Below, piece by piece: positions 9,580-19,596 of a stretch of DNA of 64,000 nucleotides. The notes under the pieces are model-generated. The model ran no database searches, was not told the DNA's origin, and saw nothing but the letters and a program-made list of their open reading frames with translations. The stretch covers positions 74,396,120-74,460,119 of the forward strand of contig NC_060259.1 in NCBI RefSeq assembly GCF_921293095.1, in the 5' to 3' direction. The DNA comes from Ischnura elegans (Eukaryota > Arthropoda > Insecta > Odonata > Coenagrionidae). The translations under genes were made by a program, and so were the position numbers. The number at the start of each line of letters is the position of its first letter. Position 1 is the first letter of the stretch.

Positions 9580-10528
9580 GGCCTCGTATAGATAGGGAGT
9601 AAGGGAGAGCTTTTTTCGTGTGTGAAGGATGACAGCTAGTGTAGTGGAGGTATTTTTGTTCATTAATTGGTTTAATGTGAACTGAAGTTATGATTTTTTT
9701 AATTCTCTAAGGATAGTGTAACACCATAAAGTAAGAATATACTTACTCTATGGCAACACCTAGAATGTTATTCGGGAGGATTATTGGGAGGTGAAGGATA
9801 GTTCGGAGAATTCATTGAGTGCTGAAATCAAAGAGCTCAATGGGTCTGCTCCATGAGGCCATAGAAGGAAAATATCGTCAATACAGCGAAGTTATATTTA
9901 GAGTCTATATCTGCATACTACCTCGAAATCCGCATTAAAAGGCGTGTGGTAGGAGGTGTTATCCAACCAGGTATCTACGTACAAAAAGTAATTGCTCAAA
10001 CAAGATCACGACTAGCATTAATTTAAGTCCCCTATGGTTCGGGGTAAAACGAATTTCATATCTATCCGTTCGGCAAAATATCTTTGTTAATTTATCGCCT
10101 ATGTCGGACCCGAAAATATAGTGGGGCTCTAAGATGATATTCCCCGTGTCGCTCCGAAATATATCTAGTCTCAATTGTTCAAGCAATCTAAGCCTTGCGC
10201 GCAGCCTCCAAGTCTCTGGCGGCTCCCAGCCTAATTCGCTAAACATCTGGGTAACACTATCGGTCGAAGGGGTTAGGAGGATAGGTAGGACTCTTCAACG
10301 AGTCCAAGAAATAAATTTTCGTGTGAAGGGCTAAATCTGCTTCCCTTGACGCAGCCTTTGATCTGAAGATAGTGTTTGTCATTGAGAGACAAGGCGTTTT
10401 TCTTTGGAATAGGGCGAGAGAGGTCGGCTAAAAAGTCAGTGCTAGGTATCTGAGGTGCAGCTCGATTGTCAAGAAAGTGTCGAATGGAGACGAGGCCTTC
10501 GTCGTGAGGTATGGAAGTATACATATAA
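9580..10528 (-). pseudogene. Penelope reverse-transcriptase core segment
   Basis: 10263-10528 encodes YTSIPHDEG...DKHYLQIKGCVKGSRFSP, which corresponds to RT motifs around the usual TAMG(T)..AP block. 9841-9888 encodes CIDDIFLLWPHG, matching the Y(I/V)DD-type catalytic box with C in place of Y. 9585-9660 encodes YLHYTSCHPSHTKKALPYS, the strongly conserved post-RT motif of this group. A CR1/L2-like fragment (9905-10262) separates the first two parts. Confidence 0.8.
9905..10262 (-). mobile_element. CR1/L2-like LINE, C-terminal ORF fragment
   Basis: The minus-strand ORF 9959-10246 reads MFSELGWEPPETWRLRARLR...GNIILEPHYIFGSDIGDKL, the terminal region seen in CR1/L2-type elements. It belongs to the same family as 7885-8690. 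The 3' untranslated tail contains CCTTTTAATGCGG at about 9930, matching 7917-7930. It is inserted between two RT motifs of the Penelope element. Confidence 0.75.
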
Positions 10529-11194
10529 GGGAGTATCCATTAATTACGTGAGGCGTTTGGAGGGGAAGGGTGTGAAGCCATTTCTCACGCAATCTAATGT
10601 GGGGTTGAGGGGGGCCCTGGCAAGTATCACGTTATTTTTTTCCGCTAGAAACAATAAAAAATTGCGATCTAAGTAATATTAATTGCTAGTATTAAATTAT
10701 CTTAAATAAAAATAATGAAAAAATTTGTTTTTTTTTAATAAATCAAACGGAACGTAGGATAAATCAATGTATTTACACTGAACAGTACGCATTTTGAACA
10801 ATCTCTCGTGAGATTAGAGGATGAGGGGGAGCAGTGGCATAGCCAGGAATTTCGTTCGGGGGGGGGTCCAAAACCAGGGAGGGGAATTTTTTTAAAACAG
10901 GGTACTAAGTAATGGGTTTTAAACTAATTTCAACACTTTTCATAATCGAAAAAACTTCATTTGTCAAAGAAATGTTTTTTAAATTCATGAATTTTTCAAT
11001 ATTTTGTTTTCTTTTGCGAAGGAAAATGCTTGTGTTTTTATATTTCGGGGGGGGGGAATCCGAACCCCCACCTCGTAGCCAGGGGGGGTCCGGACCCCCC
11101 CCCTGGCTACGCCACTGATGGGAGTTGAGCCATATCTCACCAAGGGGAATCCAAATATCACCAAAATCACTTCACGTAATTAATGGACGGCCCC
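10529..11194. mobile_element. Harbinger-like TIR element with TAA TSD
   Basis: TIRs are GGGAGTATCCATTAATTACG at left and the complement of GGGGCCGTCCATTAATTACG at right, flanked by TAA at 10526-10528 and 11195-11197. Removing it brings the two Penelope coding halves back together. A related 385-base copy lies at 14932-15316. A second MITE (10832-11117) is nested inside. No transposase ORF remains. Confidence 0.8.
10832..11117. mobile_element. hAT-like MITE nested in Harbinger-like MITE
   Basis: CAGTGGCATAGCCAGGAAT and the complement CTGGCTACGCCACTG bound it, with G runs near both ends. It is about 80% alike to 35647-35913, including AAAACTTCATTTGT and CATAATCGAAAAAAC. The uninterrupted host sequence can be seen at 14932-15316 (GATTAGAGG...GAGCCA). 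The TSD is imperfect here. Confidence 0.8.
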
Positions 11195-11197
11195 TAA

Positions 11198-11616
11198 TGA
11201 TATCACGTTGATGGTGGCCATGATGACATCTTTGTCAACGGGGAGAGAGGTAGAAAGAATGCGATTGAGAAAATCATATTTATCTTTTATGTACGACGGA
11301 AGAGAGTGTACCTACAAGAGGCAGGAGGTAATGGTCGACGAAGGATGAGATTCGTTCTGTGGGGGTATTGATTGAGGAGACGATTGGGCGGCAAGGATTG
11401 TTAGTCTTGTGTAACTATAGTAGTGCGGAGTTCGTGGATAGGGTGGAGATAATAATGAAATGTCACCACTGGAAAGACCCTCTTCTGGTGCTTTCTATTT
11501 ACAAAGGATCGGATGTGACGGTGAAAAGCAGGGTTGAGATCACGCGAGGTAGGTGCCTATGAAGAGGTATCAGCGAGTTGTCTTTGGACTTTGTTTAGAT
11601 AGTAGGTGGAGTGGAG
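11198..11616 (-). pseudogene. Penelope RT N-terminal half segment
   Basis: Minus-strand translation shows CRPIVSSINTPTERISSFVDH, then after a frameshift YIKDKYDFLNRI and DKDVIMATINVI, which leads into the YTSIPH block across the MITE. These are conserved Penelope RT motifs (RP(I/V)VS...T..(I/L)S.FVD, Y.KD...FL..I). Several stops and at least one frameshift are present. Confidence 0.75.
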
Positions 11617-11925
11617 TAGGGGCGCAGCTAGGAATTAAGGCTGGGGGGGGGGGTTTCAGGTGCAACTAATACCGGGGCGTGTGGGGGTATGGTATACCCA
11701 CCAGGATAAGAGTTTGGTGCGAGATTAATAAATTGCGGAATTTTAAAATAAATGGTTGAAAATTGTGAGTTTTGCGGCTTTCTGAGGGATTTTTGAAATA
11801 ATCCTTTCACTATTCTATATGTAATATTAATCAAATTAAGTGCAATGGATTCAACTTAAAAATTTCTCTGAGCTCTGGGGGGGGGGTTATCCCCCAAATC
11901 CCCCCCCCCCCTCGCTGCGCCACTG
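11617..11925. mobile_element. hAT-like MITE family G, copy 1
   Basis: The left end TAGGGGCGCAGCTAGGAATT and right end CGCTGCGCCACTG enclose GTGCAACTAATAC and TTTCTCTGAGCTCTGGGG. Flanks GAGTGGAG (11609-11616) and GAGTGTAG (11926-11933) match at seven of eight positions, supporting an 8-bp duplication. Related copies are at 37088-37396, 41463-41766 (reverse) and 41877-42185. Confidence 0.85.
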
Positions 11926-12069
11926 GAGTGTAGCACTACAATATCTTAGTTATATATAGGCATTATAGTTTTTTATTATGCGTAACGTTTTTTGGACCGT
12001 GTGGTGTGCATGTGGGAATCCTATTGCATACCAGTGATTTATCAACCCCTGCCAAACACTCTAGAGGTG

Positions 12070-12214
12070 TTTAAGTATACCGGGACTCCCACGGTGATAA
12101 CTTTTACGGAGTTACTCGCACGAAATGCACAAATTGTGCGAAAAATCCACCGAGGAAAAATTATTTGCCTTGACCGGGGTAGTTATCACCGTGGTTAGTC
12201 CCGGTATACTTAAA
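12070..12214. repeat. Inverted repeat enclosing a SINE tail
   Basis: TTTAAGTATACCGGGACT...CACGGTGATAACT at 12070-12103 is the reverse complement of 12180-12214. Between the arms, the minus strand carries a SINE tail (CGGTCAAGGCAAATAATT, TTCCTCGGTGGATTTTTCGC) similar to the tail of the SINE at 12371-12490, so two SINE parts lie head to head. Confidence 0.6.
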
Positions 12215-12370
12215 TAAGTCAAGAGCGAACACCTCTTCGTGTTCAAAGTTCGGGCTTTGCTCTCCGGCTGTGGCGCCGTGCGCACGACTTGGACTGCTAT
12301 AAGTCGCATAATATGTTCAGCAGTCCATACCACCTTGTCCGGTAAAGCCCACAAATTTCCACAGGAGGGA

Positions 12371-12490
12371 ATGACGCCTCGGTAGCTTAACTGGCTATAG
12401 CACTCGGCCGGAATTCGAGGTATCCGGGTTCGTATCCCGGTCAACGCGAATAATTTTTCCTATGTGGATTTTTCGCAGGGTATTCTGTAA
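12371..12490 (+). mobile_element. tRNA-derived SINE
   Basis: The head contains an A-box-like TAGCTTAACTGG and a B-box-like GGGTTCGTATCCCGG at tRNA spacing. An anticodon-stem-like CTCGG/TCGAG lies between them. The acceptor stem does not pair, so it is not a functional tRNA. A tail with AATAATTTTTCC and GTGGATTTTTCGC follows, repeated in reverse at 12130-12180. The upstream part to about 12236 may belong to it. It is inserted in the Penelope N-terminal coding region. Confidence 0.7.
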
Positions 12491-12839
12491 ATATAGATGC
12501 AGAATAGTGGATCCTTTGTCAGAGAATTTAACAACTATGTCGGAGTGTTGTCTCAGATTGCCAAGTGCTCTATTTTCTGCCGTGGAAAGGCTTGGTGAAG
12601 GACTGAGAGAGCAAATGAATGCGGGGTCCGGTACTTTTGAAAGAAGAAGATTGGTAAATATTTCAACGGAGTGATTGGCAGGAAGGGGTTTCGGTTCGTG
12701 AGGGGAAGGAGATTTGAATTTAGCTGGAGAGGGATTAGCTATCGGAGTTTGAAATGTGGCCGAAGCCGTTGGTGAGGACTGAAAGTTCCAGAAGAATTTC
12801 CATTTCAAACGTCGACTAAACTTGATGGTTCCGCTTACG
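12480..12839 (-). pseudogene. Penelope N-terminal domain segment
   Basis: The minus strand encodes KFSRRLKWKFFWNF and, further on, SLSTAENRALGNLRQHSDIV with VKFSDKGSTI. This matches the conserved block ahead of RT in Penelope elements (AL..L......DIV...DKG). The frame is open for about 110 codons. It ends at the SINE junction near 12480 and starts at a hAT-like insertion at 12840. Confidence 0.75.
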
Positions 12840-13350
12840 CAGGGCTGGGCAGTACTTCAAATACAAGTATTTTAAATTACTTATTTTAAATACATTTGTT
12901 ATTTGTATTTGGTATTTCAAATACCCGACCGGAATCTATCTAATATTTTGTATTTAAAACATAGATTTTTGGTATTTTTCCATTCTAAATTAAAGTAAAA
13001 TACTCTAAGTAAAATCCTTTTGTATTCCATGCTAAATACTTTTGAGGTAGCATTGATAACACTTCTGTAACATTTTGCTTCAAAAAATACTTCGTTTTCT
13101 TCATGTTTGCAGCCTTCCATATCGCACCAAGGCAGGGTATACTTTTTTAAGATCTCTCAGTTTCCATACAAATGTATTTGAAAAGTAATTTAAAATACTT
13201 CTATGTAGTTTTTTTTTTCAATTATGCAAATCAAAGGTATTTTGAATCTTGCATTCCAAATACATTTGGACGGTATTTTTTATTTCGAATACATTTGGTG
13301 CGGTATATTGTATTTCAAATACTCCTCGGCCTGTATTTTGCCCAGCCCTG
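12840..13350. mobile_element. hAT-like non-autonomous element (CAGGGCTGGGC ends)
   Basis: Ends CAGGGCTGGGCAGTA and the complement of TTTTGCCCAGCCCTG are typical hAT TIRs. The body is a series of diverged TATTTCAAATAC units on both strands. Flanks CGCTTACG (12832-12839) and CGCTACGA (13351-13358) look like one 8-bp TSD with a small change. It has no transposase and is inserted in the Penelope N-terminal region. Confidence 0.8.
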
Positions 13351-13581
13351 CGCTACGAGCATCACAGGATCGACTTTGGGTGTGGGTGAGAAAGATAAAC
13401 CCTTATCCTGCACGGATATTTCGCCTGGAGTGAGGGAGTTGGAAGATAAGTTGACCACCGCTGGCTCCGGAGACTGATATTCACGGGAGTGACCGGAAGG
13501 GGGGGGGGAGAAGAGATATCGCGCTGCGGTAACCTCTGAGGAGGAGGATGAGAGGCTGGAAGAGGAGGGTGAGGAGAGAGA
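13351..13581 (-). pseudogene. Penelope N-terminal start segment
   Basis: The minus strand reads Ser-rich sequence, then VVNLSSNSLTPGEIS and DKGLSFSPTPKVDP, the characteristic early Penelope motif (NLS...L...E...L.KGL.F.PTP). It is truncated at a CAGTGGCGG junction at 13582, so the true 5' end is missing or displaced. Confidence 0.7.
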
Positions 13582-13910
13582 CAGTGGCGGCTTGCCCATA
13601 AGGACTCTCGGACGCCGCCCCTCCCAAATATTTAAAAAAAGGAAAAAAATTAAATACCCATTCAATTATAATTATGCATCTAATTAACCAAAGTGTTTTT
13701 TTTTCAATCGCATACATCGAAAATGTAGGAAAAACACGCAAAAATAACGCGAGAAGTTTGCATTTGTAGCCGCGGGGCGCTGGCCAGAACGTCCCAATCC
13801 ATTAGCATGTAGTTATATGAAGAGGTATATATATGTAGTGGTGGGGGCTGCTGGTGCTATGACGCGTCTAAGCTTCTGCCTTATGGAAGTCTTGGGACGC
13901 CGCCCGAGCA
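13582..13910. repeat. CAGTGGCGG-bounded repeat of unknown type
   Basis: The left boundary CAGTGGCGGCTTGCC resembles hAT-like MITE ends in this window, but I find no matching right TIR. A block CATAAGGACTCTCGGACGCC near 13594 recurs in altered form near 13880 (CTTATGGAAGTCTTGGGACG), perhaps a diverged internal direct repeat. Confidence 0.35.
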
Positions 13911-14025
13911 TGCGCAGAACGACTTATCTAGTGAGTTGACATCGCCGCGCCGCCCGGCGGCCGTATGATCTTGGTGTTGCAGTGTTGCAGAATACCTTGT
14001 TTTGGTCACAAGTTGACTTACTATG

Positions 14026-14580
14026 TGTACATTGGGGGATCGGGTTGGTGTGGTGGCTAGAGTGTTGGCTTCCCACCCAGCGGGCTCGGGTTCAAATCCC
14101 GGCAGTGGCAGAGAATTTTCAGAGACTCCCCGATCCCTGCTTGAGTGTGGTGTGGAGGACATTTCAAGAGCAACGCTCCGTCCGTCGGATGGGACGTTAA
14201 GCCGTGGTCCCCTTGGCGCCTTTAGTTATAGGCCTGTTTACACGGTGCATTAACACGTACGGGTTAATGTATAAATGTATGAACGCAAGAATGAACGCCA
14301 AAATGCACCGTGTAACCACCCAACTTGTGCGAATGCATGCACAGAAAATAGAACCTGTTCTAATTTGGTTCATGCATTCGTACATGTTCCGTTCCGGTCC
14401 ACAAAAATCATTCACGCAAACGTACATTAACTCGTACGTGTTAATGTATCGTGTAAACAGGCCTTAAGAGCAGGCTAATGCCGACGGCTGGTTTCTCTCC
14501 ACCCTACCTTCCATACTCTACCCTCATGGAGCAAATGACCTCAGCTGTCGGTCGCCTCCTCCAAATACCATACCTACTAT
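14026..14580 (+). mobile_element. tRNA-derived SINE family S1, copy 1, split by MITE
   Basis: The head carries GTGTGGTGGCTAGAGTG (A-box-like) and GGGTTCAAATCCCGG (B box). The body GTCGGATGGGACGTTAAGC, GGCTAATGCCGACGGC and TTTCTCTCCACCCT is shared with 51786-52180 and, more diverged, 53373-53740. A Harbinger-like MITE interrupts it at 14230-14464. Open frames across it are not genes. Confidence 0.85.
14230..14464. mobile_element. Harbinger-like MITE family H2, copy 1
   Basis: AGGCCTGTTTACACGGTGC and its right complement bound 235 bases, inserted in a SINE near a TTA target. The second copy, at 23886-24120, is in reverse orientation with a clean TTA duplication. Internal parts (GCATGCAC, AGAACCTGTTC) recall the AGGCCGTTTTACACGG family at 3797, so they are probably subfamilies of one lineage. 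Confidence 0.8.
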
Positions 14581-14610
14581 ATGTAAATTGTTTTAATGTA
14601 AATAGGCCTA

Positions 14611-14738
14611 GTTGTACTTGAGTTAATCGAGTTAGTGATTGTTAGTGTTTTAGTGTTAGTGATTGTTTTGTTTAGTTGTACTTGAGTTAATCGAGTTAGT
14701 GATTGTTAGTGTTTTAGTGTTAGTGATTGTTTTGTTTA
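14611..14738. repeat. Perfect tandem duplication, 2 x 64 bp
   Basis: 14611-14674 and 14675-14738 are identical 64-base units beginning GTTGTACTTGAGTTAATCGA. Each unit itself contains shorter GTTAGTGATTGTTAGTG repeats. Zero divergence suggests a recent duplication. Confidence 0.95.
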
Positions 14739-14931
14739 TTTGTCAGTCATGATGGTCTCTAGATTGCCTTAAAAACTCACTAAAATACACAACATATTAA
14801 AACATTTTGACCCCGGTGGAGTGTGCCCCTCCTAGAATTTGAATCACGAACCGCCACCGGAGAGAGATTGCGAAGAAGGTCAAGGTCAGCTTTATAGAGG
14901 TGTAGAGGCAGACGGGGGGGATTTGCGATTA

Positions 14932-15316
14932 GGGGGAGTTCACTAATTACGTGAGATAATTGTGACGATTTTTGAACCCTACCTCCCCCGTTAGTGAAAA
15001 CTCGTGAGATCTGGCTCGACTCCCCCCCTCTAATCTCGCGTGAGGTCATTCAAAATGCGTATTTTCAGTTTAAATACGTTAACCTATGCTTCATTGCTAA
15101 AAAAGAAATTTCTTTAATTAATTTTATTTAAGATTGGTCAAGACTGGTATTTAAGATTACTAAGATTGTAGTCTAGAATCACATTTTACACTGCTTCTTG
15201 CGGAAAAAATTACGTGTTACTAGCCATGACCCCACCTCTCCCCTACATGAGATTTGGTGAGAATCGGCTTGATCGCTTCCCCTCCGAAACGCCTCACGTA
15301 ATTAATGGATGCCCCC
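14932..15316. mobile_element. Harbinger-like TIR element, second copy
   Basis: The ends GGGGGAGTTCACTAATTACG and the complement of GGGGGCATCCATTAATTACG match the element at 10529-11194. TTA precedes it (14929-14931); the right flank reads GTA here but TTA in the duplicated flank at 16168, consistent with a mutated TSD. It shows the insertion site that is occupied by a hAT-like MITE in the other copy. Confidence 0.75.
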
Positions 15317-16334
15317 GTATTAGTGGCAAAGTTTTTCAAAAAGAAATGGCAGAGAGAAAATAGCTTCTTTAGTGCTTTTTGACGCTTCATATTGAGAGAG
15401 TCAGGAGCAGAAACAAGATTTTTGTTGATAATAGAGCGTGACTGTGGGCTGCAGGGGTTGAAGCTATTAATTAGATTTTAATGGGGTGGTTTCCTATCAT
15501 TTTTTATTTCTTAAATCGAAAGATTATTACTCCTGGAGTACGTATTTCAAGCTTTAATTTTTTTAAATGGCGATATCTATTTTTCGCGATTAAATGAAAA
15601 GTGAAAATTTTCAAGCGCGCGAAAACGCGACGGCTAAGTATGAATGCCGGGAAAACTCAGTGTGACGTTGTTCTAGTTCCCGCTGCCCCAAGTGAGGTGA
15701 CCTTGGAGCGAGGCTTCGAGCGCTGATACGATGCAGGATGCTAACAGGTAGCAGAGTACCCTGCTATCAGGTAGCGCTTGGCTTTAATAAGGATTATTAT
15801 TACCCTATCAAACGAAGGAAACTTTCCGACCTTAGCCAGTTTTAATAGGTGATTATTAAGACATGTTTCCCTGAGCTCCGTGCCTCATGCATGCATTGGT
15901 AATCTCATTGTCAGACGATGTAAAACTCCTATCTACTCGTATAGAAACTAGGTCCCTGTGACGTCACGTGGAGTGGAATCGCATGGGCGTCAATCTGGCC
16001 TTTTTCAAATGAGGATAAAATTGACCATAGCCATTCGTCTAAACCGGTATTTATAAAACCAAATAATTTGTATATTATGAATACACTAATGGTGGGTAAC
16101 GAATCGCAATCAATGCCTTTCGTTTTCTTTGATGAAGGACACTACCCTATTGATAGATGCCGCCCCCTTATTAGTGGCAAAGTTTTTCAAAAGGAAATGG
16201 CAGAGAGGAGATAGTTTCTTAAGTGCTTTTTGACGCTTTTTCATATTGAGAGAGTCAAGAGCAGAAACAAGATTTTTGTTGATAATAGTGTGACTGTGGG
16301 CTGCAGGGGTTGAAGCTATTAATTAGTTTTTAAA
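15317..16334. repeat. Direct repeat pair flanking a MITE
   Basis: 15317-15479 and 16168-16334 are about 90% identical direct repeats (TATTAGTGGCAAAGTTTTTC ... GGGGTTGAAGCTATTAATTAG). The second repeat also carries the last bases of a Harbinger-like end (GATGCCGCCCCC at 16157). MITE T copy B fills the space between them. The structure indicates a local tandem duplication linked to the MITE position. Confidence 0.8.
15480..16151 (+). mobile_element. TIR MITE family T, copy B
   Basis: The ends AATGGGGTGGTTTCC and the complement of AATAGGGTAGTGTCC bound it. The body contains TTTTCGCGATTAAATGAAAA, TTTTCAAGCGCGCGAAAA, GTGACGTCACGTGGAGTGG and TCTAAACCGGTATTT. It is full length relative to copies C and D. 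Confidence 0.8.
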
Positions 16335-17579
16335 CGTGAGATTTATTTTGAGAGACCAGGATTTTGTACTGACAGAGGACACAATAACACATAATGAACG
16401 ATATTTCAGCTGTTTAAAGACTTAGAGACTGTTGTTCCTAACTGCGAGGAAGGTGGTAGTGTCACCGAAAATTTAGTCGTGTGAGTATTTTGCCTTTTAT
16501 ACTATGTCTTACCCAACCTAGGTTATACATGCCGTCATTGTATTTGGTTTGTTAACCTCTTTCTTGTGTAATGGTAAAATTTCTGAATTAATCATAGTCC
16601 TTATAAGTTCTAATAGGTTCTAACCTTGGTTTGCCGGCATAATAACCGCCGGAATTTGTACCCAAGTCCACAATGTGTTAAGCTAACACTTAAGCCACCA
16701 CACCAACTCGATCCCTCTCCAAATAAAGGCTTTATAAAAGTGATAGAGAGAATAAAAAAGAAGGAGACGTCATCTGTTCACTTAATTGAGCTTTGTCAAA
16801 CCAATCTCATGATTGATTGAATTGTTCCTGGCTCAACTTCGAGAAGATCTTGAGATTGGCATTCAAGGATAGTGGCTAAGGATAGTGAAGGAGCACAGAC
16901 AAGTAGTTTTGTAAGAAACTCTGATGATATGCATGGGGCGTGGAAACCGTTTGGCTTTCACTTAATTAATTTACGAGGAAATGACGTGTAATCATTCAAT
17001 CTTCCACTATGCTAATCTCAGAATTGGTAAATTTTCATGATTATGACCACGCCTGGGCCAATTAGCTATGGTGAAACAAGCTAAGGACTATTAACATCTC
17101 AGAGGAAAGCCGAGAAGGTTAAGGGAATCGAGGTTAACCTGTGCGGCGTCGGAGACTAAAATTGTATTTTTGCGAGCAACGAAAAATTAATGGGCAGCAT
17201 TCTTTATATTTGACGAAGGGTTTGGAAAATCAACCAGCCAGTGTAAAAATTCAAAATAAAATATGTATTAAGCTATACTATAAATGCAGGACTCTGAGAT
17301 CGCTATCTCAAGGATCCGAATCACGTACGAATCTGATATGTTCTGAGGGTACTGCCAGATTATTCCCTCGAAGATATTCATTTAATGCATTGTGATTTTA
17401 CTCTAAGCATCCACGACCGTCCTGCAACGTGGAAAACAACTTTTTCTGGGGGAAATTCGTATCAAAGGAAACTACTACAATAACATTCAGAGGTCAACAA
17501 AATTGTCGTGCCTCAGGGCCGCATGTTTTAACTATCATGGTTACGTCGTCAATGATTCATTTCGTAGGTTGTTTTGGAT
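16335..17579. other. Unassigned non-coding stretch
   Basis: No open frame exceeds 84 codons, and none shows a domain. I see no TIRs or tRNA-like heads here. Confidence 0.45.
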
Positions 17580-17725
17580 AATTAGGAGTACAGGTCACCC
17601 TTGACTAAGCTACAGGCGTTTAATTTTGCACATTCAGGGTAAAGGCCAGTTCATTTTCAGGGACATGAACTCGGGACCCTCTGATCAACAGACAAGCGCG
17701 GTACCTACTCCGCGCTCCTTCCATA
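17580..17725 (-). mobile_element. tRNA-derived SINE family S2, copy 1
   Basis: The minus strand has GCGCGGAGTAGGTACCGCGC (A-box region), then GTTGATCAGAGGGTCCCGAG and TTCATGTCCC (degenerate B box). The tail CTTTACCC...TGTGCAAAATTAAAC...GCTTAGTCAAGGGTGACCTG aligns with the SINE at 38140-38390. It is a decayed copy. Confidence 0.55.
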
Positions 17726-18929
17726 ATTACTGGGGAAATTCGCACCAGTATATGCACTCGGTCTATTTCAAACTCACATTCACACAAAACATATACCAGT
17801 GTATTCATATAAGTGTTATTAACAAGTTTTTTTTATTAATAAACTTCTCAATAGCAGGAATACGGTGTGTAACTTTGACTATCGCATCTCAAAAAGTAGC
17901 TTACGGAGGTGTTATAATATTTTAGTGGTGGGTGAGGGGGAGGAAGAGAGAATCAGGGGAGGGGGGCGGCAGAGTGATCTTTGACCCCTGACAAAACTCC
18001 TAATTCCGAATCTGCTTCCTCCATAAGTGCTTCAATTTCCTCTATTGTTAAACAATTAGAAATTAACAGTTTTGCGGGATGTAACATACGTTACCGAAAA
18101 GGGGACAGGCCTTTGTCGACCAATGAATTAATGGGTAATATATCTGAAATTCACTACGTAATCTATGACGCCTATGATTTTATGCGGTCAATCACGATAG
18201 ATTTTCACTTTCATAACATGCGTATGTACTGCTGCGGGGAAAAACGTGTTTGTAAGTCCAATACGAAATCTTTCTTTCGCAAGAAGGAAAATCTGCATTC
18301 CTTTCATTTCAACCAAACCTCACATTGCATAGAATGGATTTAAAGTTAGCTTTCCAATGAAAGCTTTTAATATTGAAGGATAAATTATGAACACTATAAA
18401 ATCCACTTTTCCATATCAGACCTCCGACGTATAATCGCTGATAGGTATTGCATACCACAAAGGCGCGGAGGAAAGTAATATGATATATTTATTGCTCCTT
18501 AGACAATTTAAACGTTGTAAAATATCATAGATATAAAAGGTTTTGGAGCTTAAGGTGACCCAAGAGGCTATTGTAAGTCGTTAGAATAACTTCAGAAAAA
18601 CAATCGTAATATTATGCATATTGTTGAATTACAAAAAGTGTCTTTCAGATGAAATTTTGATACATAAGTAGTACACAATAAAGGTTCACCAAAGAAAAAC
18701 CAACGGAATTGAAATCAAATTAACAACATTTAAAGAGGAGCATGGTTTGAAAATAATTATATGCGATGTCTGTTTTACAAGCTTCAGTAATGAACCGCCC
18801 CATTAAAACAACGACCTTAATCAGCCCCCGAGAATACTATAGCTCTACGATTTAAAGTTCAACTAATCTATCACCTAATAGCCAGAGACCTACAAAGGGC
18901 CGGGAGAGGATTGCTAGATTCTTCTACCG
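17726..18929. other. Unassigned stretch with one weak ORF
   Basis: A 120-codon open frame (17981-18343, +) begins MTPDKTPNSESASS and ends in a Lys/His-rich segment. No domain, splice context or repeat match is visible, so I do not call it a gene. The rest holds nothing that I can identify. Confidence 0.3.
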
Positions 18930-19596
18930 ATAGGGTGGTTTCCTATTATTTTTTTGTTGCCTAAATCGAAAGATTACTACTCCCGGAGTATGTATTTCAC
19001 GCTTTTAGATTTTTAAATGACGATATCTATTTTTCGCGATTAATTGAAAAGTGAAAATTTTCAAGCGCGCGAAAACGCGACGGCTAAGTATTAATGCTGG
19101 GAAAAGCCCGTGTGACGTCATTCTGGTTTCCGCTGCAGCAAAGTGAGGTGACCTTGGGGCGAGGATATGTGCGTCGCTGCGATTCTGGCTGCTAGCAGGT
19201 AGTAGAGTACCCTGATAGCAGGTAGCGCTTGGCTTAAATAAGGATTATTAATACCTTATCAAACGAAGAAAACTTTCCGACCATAGGCAGTTTTAATAGG
19301 TGATTATTAAGACATGTTTCCCTGAGCTTTTTGCCTCATGCATGCATTAGTTATCTCAGACGATATAAAACTCCTATCTACTCGTATAGAAACTATGTCC
19401 CTGTGACGTCACGCGGATTGGCATCGCATGGGCGCAACTATGGCCTTTTTCAAATTATGATAAAATTGACCCTTGCCATTCGTCTAAACCGGTATTTCTA
19501 AAACCAAAAAATTTGTATATTATGAATACACCAATGTTGGGTAACGAATCGCAATCAATGTCTTTCATTTTCTTTGATGAAGGAAACTACCCTATT
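18930..19596 (+). mobile_element. TIR MITE family T, copy C
   Basis: The ends GATAGGGTGGTTTCC and the complement of AATAGGGTAGTTTCC bound it. It is collinear with copies B and D over its full length, with scattered substitutions such as GGATATGTGCGTCGCTGCG near 19165. No coding sequence. Confidence 0.8.

Larger units (their letters stand above)
7480..13581 (-). pseudogene. Penelope-like retroelement, decayed and split by nested insertions
   Basis: Read on the minus strand, segments join in the order expected for a Penelope-like element. An N-terminal NLSS...SLTPGEIS...KGLSFSPTPK motif is at 13351-13581. RALGNLRQHSDIVV...DKGSTI follows at 12480-12839, then RPIVSSINTPTERISSFVDH at 11198-11616, YTSIPHDEG...KG(S)RFSP at 10263-10528, IDDIFLLWPHG and a YLHYTSCHPSHTKKALPYS block at 9580-9900, GIY-YIG-type sequence at 8691-9343, and the C-terminus with its stop at 7785. 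Frames shift and stops interrupt. At least seven younger elements sit inside it (7885-8690, 9344-9579, 9905-10262, 10529-11194, 11617-11925, 12070-12480, 12840-13350). Its mobility is long dead; the exact ends are uncertain. Confidence 0.85.

Noticed and set aside
12371..12450. tRNA gene
   Set aside because: A and B boxes fit, but the acceptor stem does not pair and position 33 of the anticodon loop is wrong. A repeated tail follows, so it is a SINE head.
14023..14253. Protein-coding ORFs across the SINE and MITE
   Set aside because: The frames run through tRNA-derived SINE and MITE TIR sequence and have no conserved protein content.
17981..18343. 120-codon ORF as a gene
   Set aside because: No recognisable domain, splice context or repeat partner; the length is compatible with chance in A+T-rich DNA.
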